Below, piece after piece: positions 61,851 through 64,000 of a stretch of DNA of 64,000 nucleotides. This stretch comes from Fluoribacter gormanii. GTDB lineage: Bacteria > Pseudomonadota > Gammaproteobacteria > Legionellales > Legionellaceae. Both the position numbers and the translations under genes were made by a program. The stretch's first letter is position 1; every line of letters starts with the position of its first letter. The notes under the pieces were generated by a model that worked only from the letters and a program-made list of their open reading frames with translations, was not told where the DNA came from and searched no databases. Where the stretch lies: NCBI RefSeq assembly GCF_900156395.1, contig NZ_FTNL01000004.1, forward strand, positions 1-64,000. Direction: 5' to 3'.

Positions 61851-62627
61851 GTGTTAAAAAAGTTTTGTTTTTTATTTATTATCACCTGTCTGTTTTTACA
61901 GGCTTGTGTGCATAATGAAGAAGATGAAAAGCAAAATTTCAAAAAACGTGATCTCAGTAAAGCCGCATCGTATAATGTACAGTTAGGCTTAGGTTATTTA
62001 AAACAAGGTGATAGGCCTAGGGCGAAAAAAAAGATCCTTACTGCATTAGAACAAGAACCTTCATCACCTGATGTTAACTCAGCAATGGCTTATTATTTTG
62101 ATCAAACTAAAGAACTGGATCAGGCAGAAAAATACTATTTGAAAGCAATATCATTAGCAGGAAATGGAGGCGCACAGCTAAATAACTATGGAGCCTTTTT
62201 ATGTCGACAAGGCGATTATAAAAGAGCTGAAAGTTACTTTTTAAAAGCTGTTAATGACTTGAAATATGTTCATACTGCCGGAGCTTATGAAAATGCTGGT
62301 CTTTGTGCTCTATCAGTTCCTAATGAAGACAAGGCCAAGCTATATTTTGCTAAAGCATTAAATCAAGATCCTTCAAGGAAGGTATCTTTTTATGAATTAC
62401 TGAAACTTGAAGTTAAAAGCGGAAATGCTTCAGAAGCTTTTGCTCTGTTACAAAAGCATCCAGATTTAATTTTAAATGACAGACTATTATTATCTTTGGC
62501 CAAAGAGGTTTCTGAGAAAGTTGGACAATATACTCTTGCAGCAGAATATCAGCGAAGTATAAATAATTTAAATTCCAATATCGACACTAGTGGAGTAACT
62601 AATGAATACAATAACCACACTGGATGA
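61851..62627 (+). CDS. pilW: Type IV pilus biogenesis lipoprotein PilW (PilF)
   Basis: The start is GTG. LFIITCLFLQAC is a lipoprotein signal peptide with Cys19. The mature part consists of TPR units (LGYLKQGDRPRAKKKILTAL; YFDQTKELDQAEKYYLKAI; GAFLCRQGDYKRAESYFLKA). PilW/PilF is the pilotin needed for PilQ secretin assembly in the outer membrane. It overlaps rodZ by 26 bases. Legionella use type IV pili for attachment and DNA uptake. Confidence 0.9.
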   Translation: MLKKFCFLFIITCLFLQACVHNEEDEKQNFKKRDLSKAASYNVQLGLGYLKQGDRPRAKKKILTALEQEPSSPDVNSAMAYYFDQTKELDQAEKYYLKAISLAGNGGAQLNNYGAFLCRQGDYKRAESYFLKAVNDLKYVHTAGAYENAGLCALSVPNEDKAKLYFAKALNQDPSRKVSFYELLKLEVKSGNASEAFALLQKHPDLILNDRLLLSLAKEVSEKVGQYTLAAEYQRSINNLNSNIDTSGVTNEYNNHTG

Positions 62628-63183
62628 AAATATAGTTGAGCATAATAAAAATCCAGGCGAGCAGCTTGCCAGTATACGTGAGCAAAAAGGGTATACAGTT
62701 GAGTACGTTGCCAATAAATTGCATTTAAGGGCTCGAATTATTGAATTAATTGAAAGTAATGAGTTTCACTTGTTACCAGAACCAGTATTTGTTAAGGGAT
62801 ATTTGCGTGCATATGCTAAATTATTAGGAACTTCCCCCGAACCTTATCTGGCAATATTTAATGAACAGTTTGTTGTTGAGAAAAAATCTGATCGTGCTCT
62901 TTTATGGCAACAAAGTAAACGCGAGTCTCATAAAGCAGAGCATATTATTCGCTGGTTCACAATATTATTTGCTGTAGGAGTGATTGTTGCTGTAGGAATT
63001 TGGTGGCAAAAAAACAGAGATTCGCAGCAAGTGTTTTCAACAAAGAGTACCCCAGTTGATTTATCACTAAATCAAACACCAGCAGTAGAAACTCAAGAAT
63101 TGAAGCTTACTGATATATCAAAAATGCAATCTCTATTAAATCCCAAACCGGAAATGTCTCCTATGGAGAAAATCGGTGGCTGA
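62602..63183 (+). CDS. rodZ: Cytoskeleton protein RodZ
   Basis: The N-terminal Xre-type helix-turn-helix domain ([34 protein letters not shown]) is followed by a basic stretch and one membrane segment ([17 protein letters not shown]) near residue 115-135. Only about 55 periplasmic residues follow, so the C-terminal domain found in longer RodZ proteins is missing. RodZ links MreB to the cell envelope. It overlaps hisS by 8 bases. Confidence 0.88.
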   Translation: MNTITTLDENIVEHNKNPGEQLASIREQKGYTVEYVANKLHLRARIIELIESNEFHLLPEPVFVKGYLRAYAKLLGTSPEPYLAIFNEQFVVEKKSDRALLWQQSKRESHKAEHIIRWFTILFAVGVIVAVGIWWQKNRDSQQVFSTKSTPVDLSLNQTPAVETQELKLTDISKMQSLLNPKPEMSPMEKIGG

Positions 63184-64000
63184 GCGAATTAAAGCAATAC
63201 GAGGAATGAATGATATTTTGCCTGACGCAACGGCATTATGGCGTTCCATTGAACAAGTTTTTATAAGTGTACTGTCCAGTTATGGTTATCAGGAAATACG
63301 CTTTCCGCTTATTGAAAGTACCCAGTTATTCAAGCGGACTATAGGTGAAGTCACTGATATAGTCGAAAAAGAAATGTACACATTTAATGACTTAAATGGC
63401 GATAGTATTACTTTGAGGCCCGAAGGGACTGCAGGTTGTGTGCGCGCTTGCCTGCAAAACGGACTCCTACATAATCAGCAACAAAAATTATGGTATATGG
63501 GACCTATGTTTCGTCATGAAAGACCACAGAAAGGACGATATAGACAATTCAATCAATTAGGTGTTGAGGCATTTGGTATGCCTGGGACCATGGTTGAATT
63601 AGAATTGATTTCCATGTGCCGTAAATTTTGGGAACAGTTAGGTTTTGCAGACTTTGTACAATTGGAAGTAAATACATTAGGTGAATTAACAGAACGTCAG
63701 CGCTATAAAAAAGTTCTTGTTGAGTATTTGACGGATCATGAGCATCAGTTAGATGAGGACAGCAAGCGTAGGCTAACGCGTAATCCATTGCGTATTTTGG
63801 ACAGCAAAAACCCGGAAATGCAAGAGTTATTGGCTAATGCTCCTAAACTGATTGATGTACTTGATGAAAAAAGTCGTGCACATTTTCAATCTTTTTGTGA
63901 TGGCTTAGACGCATTAAATGTACCTTATGTAGTTAACCCTGTTTTGGTTAGAGGCCTTGATTATTATGGGCATACGGTGTTTGAGTGGGTAACTGATAAA
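63176..64000 (+). CDS. hisS: Histidyl-tRNA synthetase, 5' part
   Basis: The start is GTG at 63176, overlapping rodZ by 8 bases; the frame is open to the window edge (275 codons) and the gene continues outside. [16 protein letters not shown] is the HisRS N-terminus; motif 1 and motif 2 ([27 protein letters not shown]) and the histidine-binding [14 protein letters not shown] are present. It charges tRNA-His. Confidence 0.96.
   Translation, partial: MAERIKAIRGMNDILPDATALWRSIEQVFISVLSSYGYQEIRFPLIESTQLFKRTIGEVTDIVEKEMYTFNDLNGDSITLRPEGTAGCVRACLQNGLLHNQQQKLWYMGPMFRHERPQKGRYRQFNQLGVEAFGMPGTMVELELISMCRKFWEQLGFADFVQLEVNTLGELTERQRYKKVLVEYLTDHEHQLDEDSKRRLTRNPLRILDSKNPEMQELLANAPKLIDVLDEKSRAHFQSFCDGLDALNVPYVVNPVLVRGLDYYGHTVFEWVTDK

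Noticed and set aside
1..64000. CRISPR array or cas genes
   Set aside because: No regularly spaced direct repeats with unique spacers and no cas-like protein were seen on either strand.

Overview
The window looks like chromosomal DNA of a Legionella species. It is AT-rich and carries orthologues of Legionella genes (EnhB-like protein, phosphatidylcholine synthase, the 1625-residue NAD-glutamate dehydrogenase, PilW, MiaE, tol cluster). It also has many stand-alone genes with eukaryotic-like domains and acidic C-termini, as expected of Dot/Icm (type IVB) effectors. The species cannot be fixed from sequence reading alone.

Region 1 (1-20.1 kb) is accessory. It opens with the end of one IS66-type element. 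A second, internally deleted IS66 copy lies at 2268-3059 with 54-bp inverted ends and an intact 8-bp target duplication. A third IS66 fragment lies at 5261-5540. Decayed ankyrin-repeat and Fic-family genes are nearby. Among the intact genes are several effector candidates: an SH2-like protein (5669-6667), a P-loop kinase/zeta-toxin-like protein (6818-8692), a tandem SH2 plus C-terminal F-box-like protein (12689-13822), a possible thiol hydrolase (14686-15306), a caspase-fold (clan CD)-like protein (15388-16527), a secreted glycoside-hydrolase-like protein, and a protein ending in a bipartite nuclear-localisation-like tail (18388-19845). A second elongation factor G, trmN6, a LuxR-type regulator and a periplasmic solute-binding protein are interspersed.

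A tRNA-Arg(ACG)/tRNA-Ser(GCT) pair (20178-20350) separates this region from the core chromosome.

Region 2 (20.8-47.1 kb) is core: a beta-oxidation pair, L,D-transpeptidase, PAP2 phosphatase with a divergent CsrA paralogue, rpsF-rpsR-DUF2232-rplI, a membrane gene broken by a homopolymer frameshift, enhB-like, pcs, an aldehyde dehydrogenase, gdhB, ygfZ, sdhE-ygfX, an ECF sigma factor, two tandem paralogues, ruvB, and ybgC-tolQRAB followed by an S1/P1 nuclease instead of pal.

Region 3 (47.2-64 kb) holds small hypothetical/effector-like genes among pdhABC, pabB-nudL, fadD, minC-lpxH, miaE, ndk, rlmN, pilW, rodZ and the 5' part of hisS, which runs off the window.

The strongest candidate for something new is the SH2-SH2-F-box protein at 12689-13822. 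Its architecture suggests an adaptor that could couple host phosphotyrosine recognition to ubiquitin ligase recruitment. That function is inference from motifs and needs structure prediction and binding tests.
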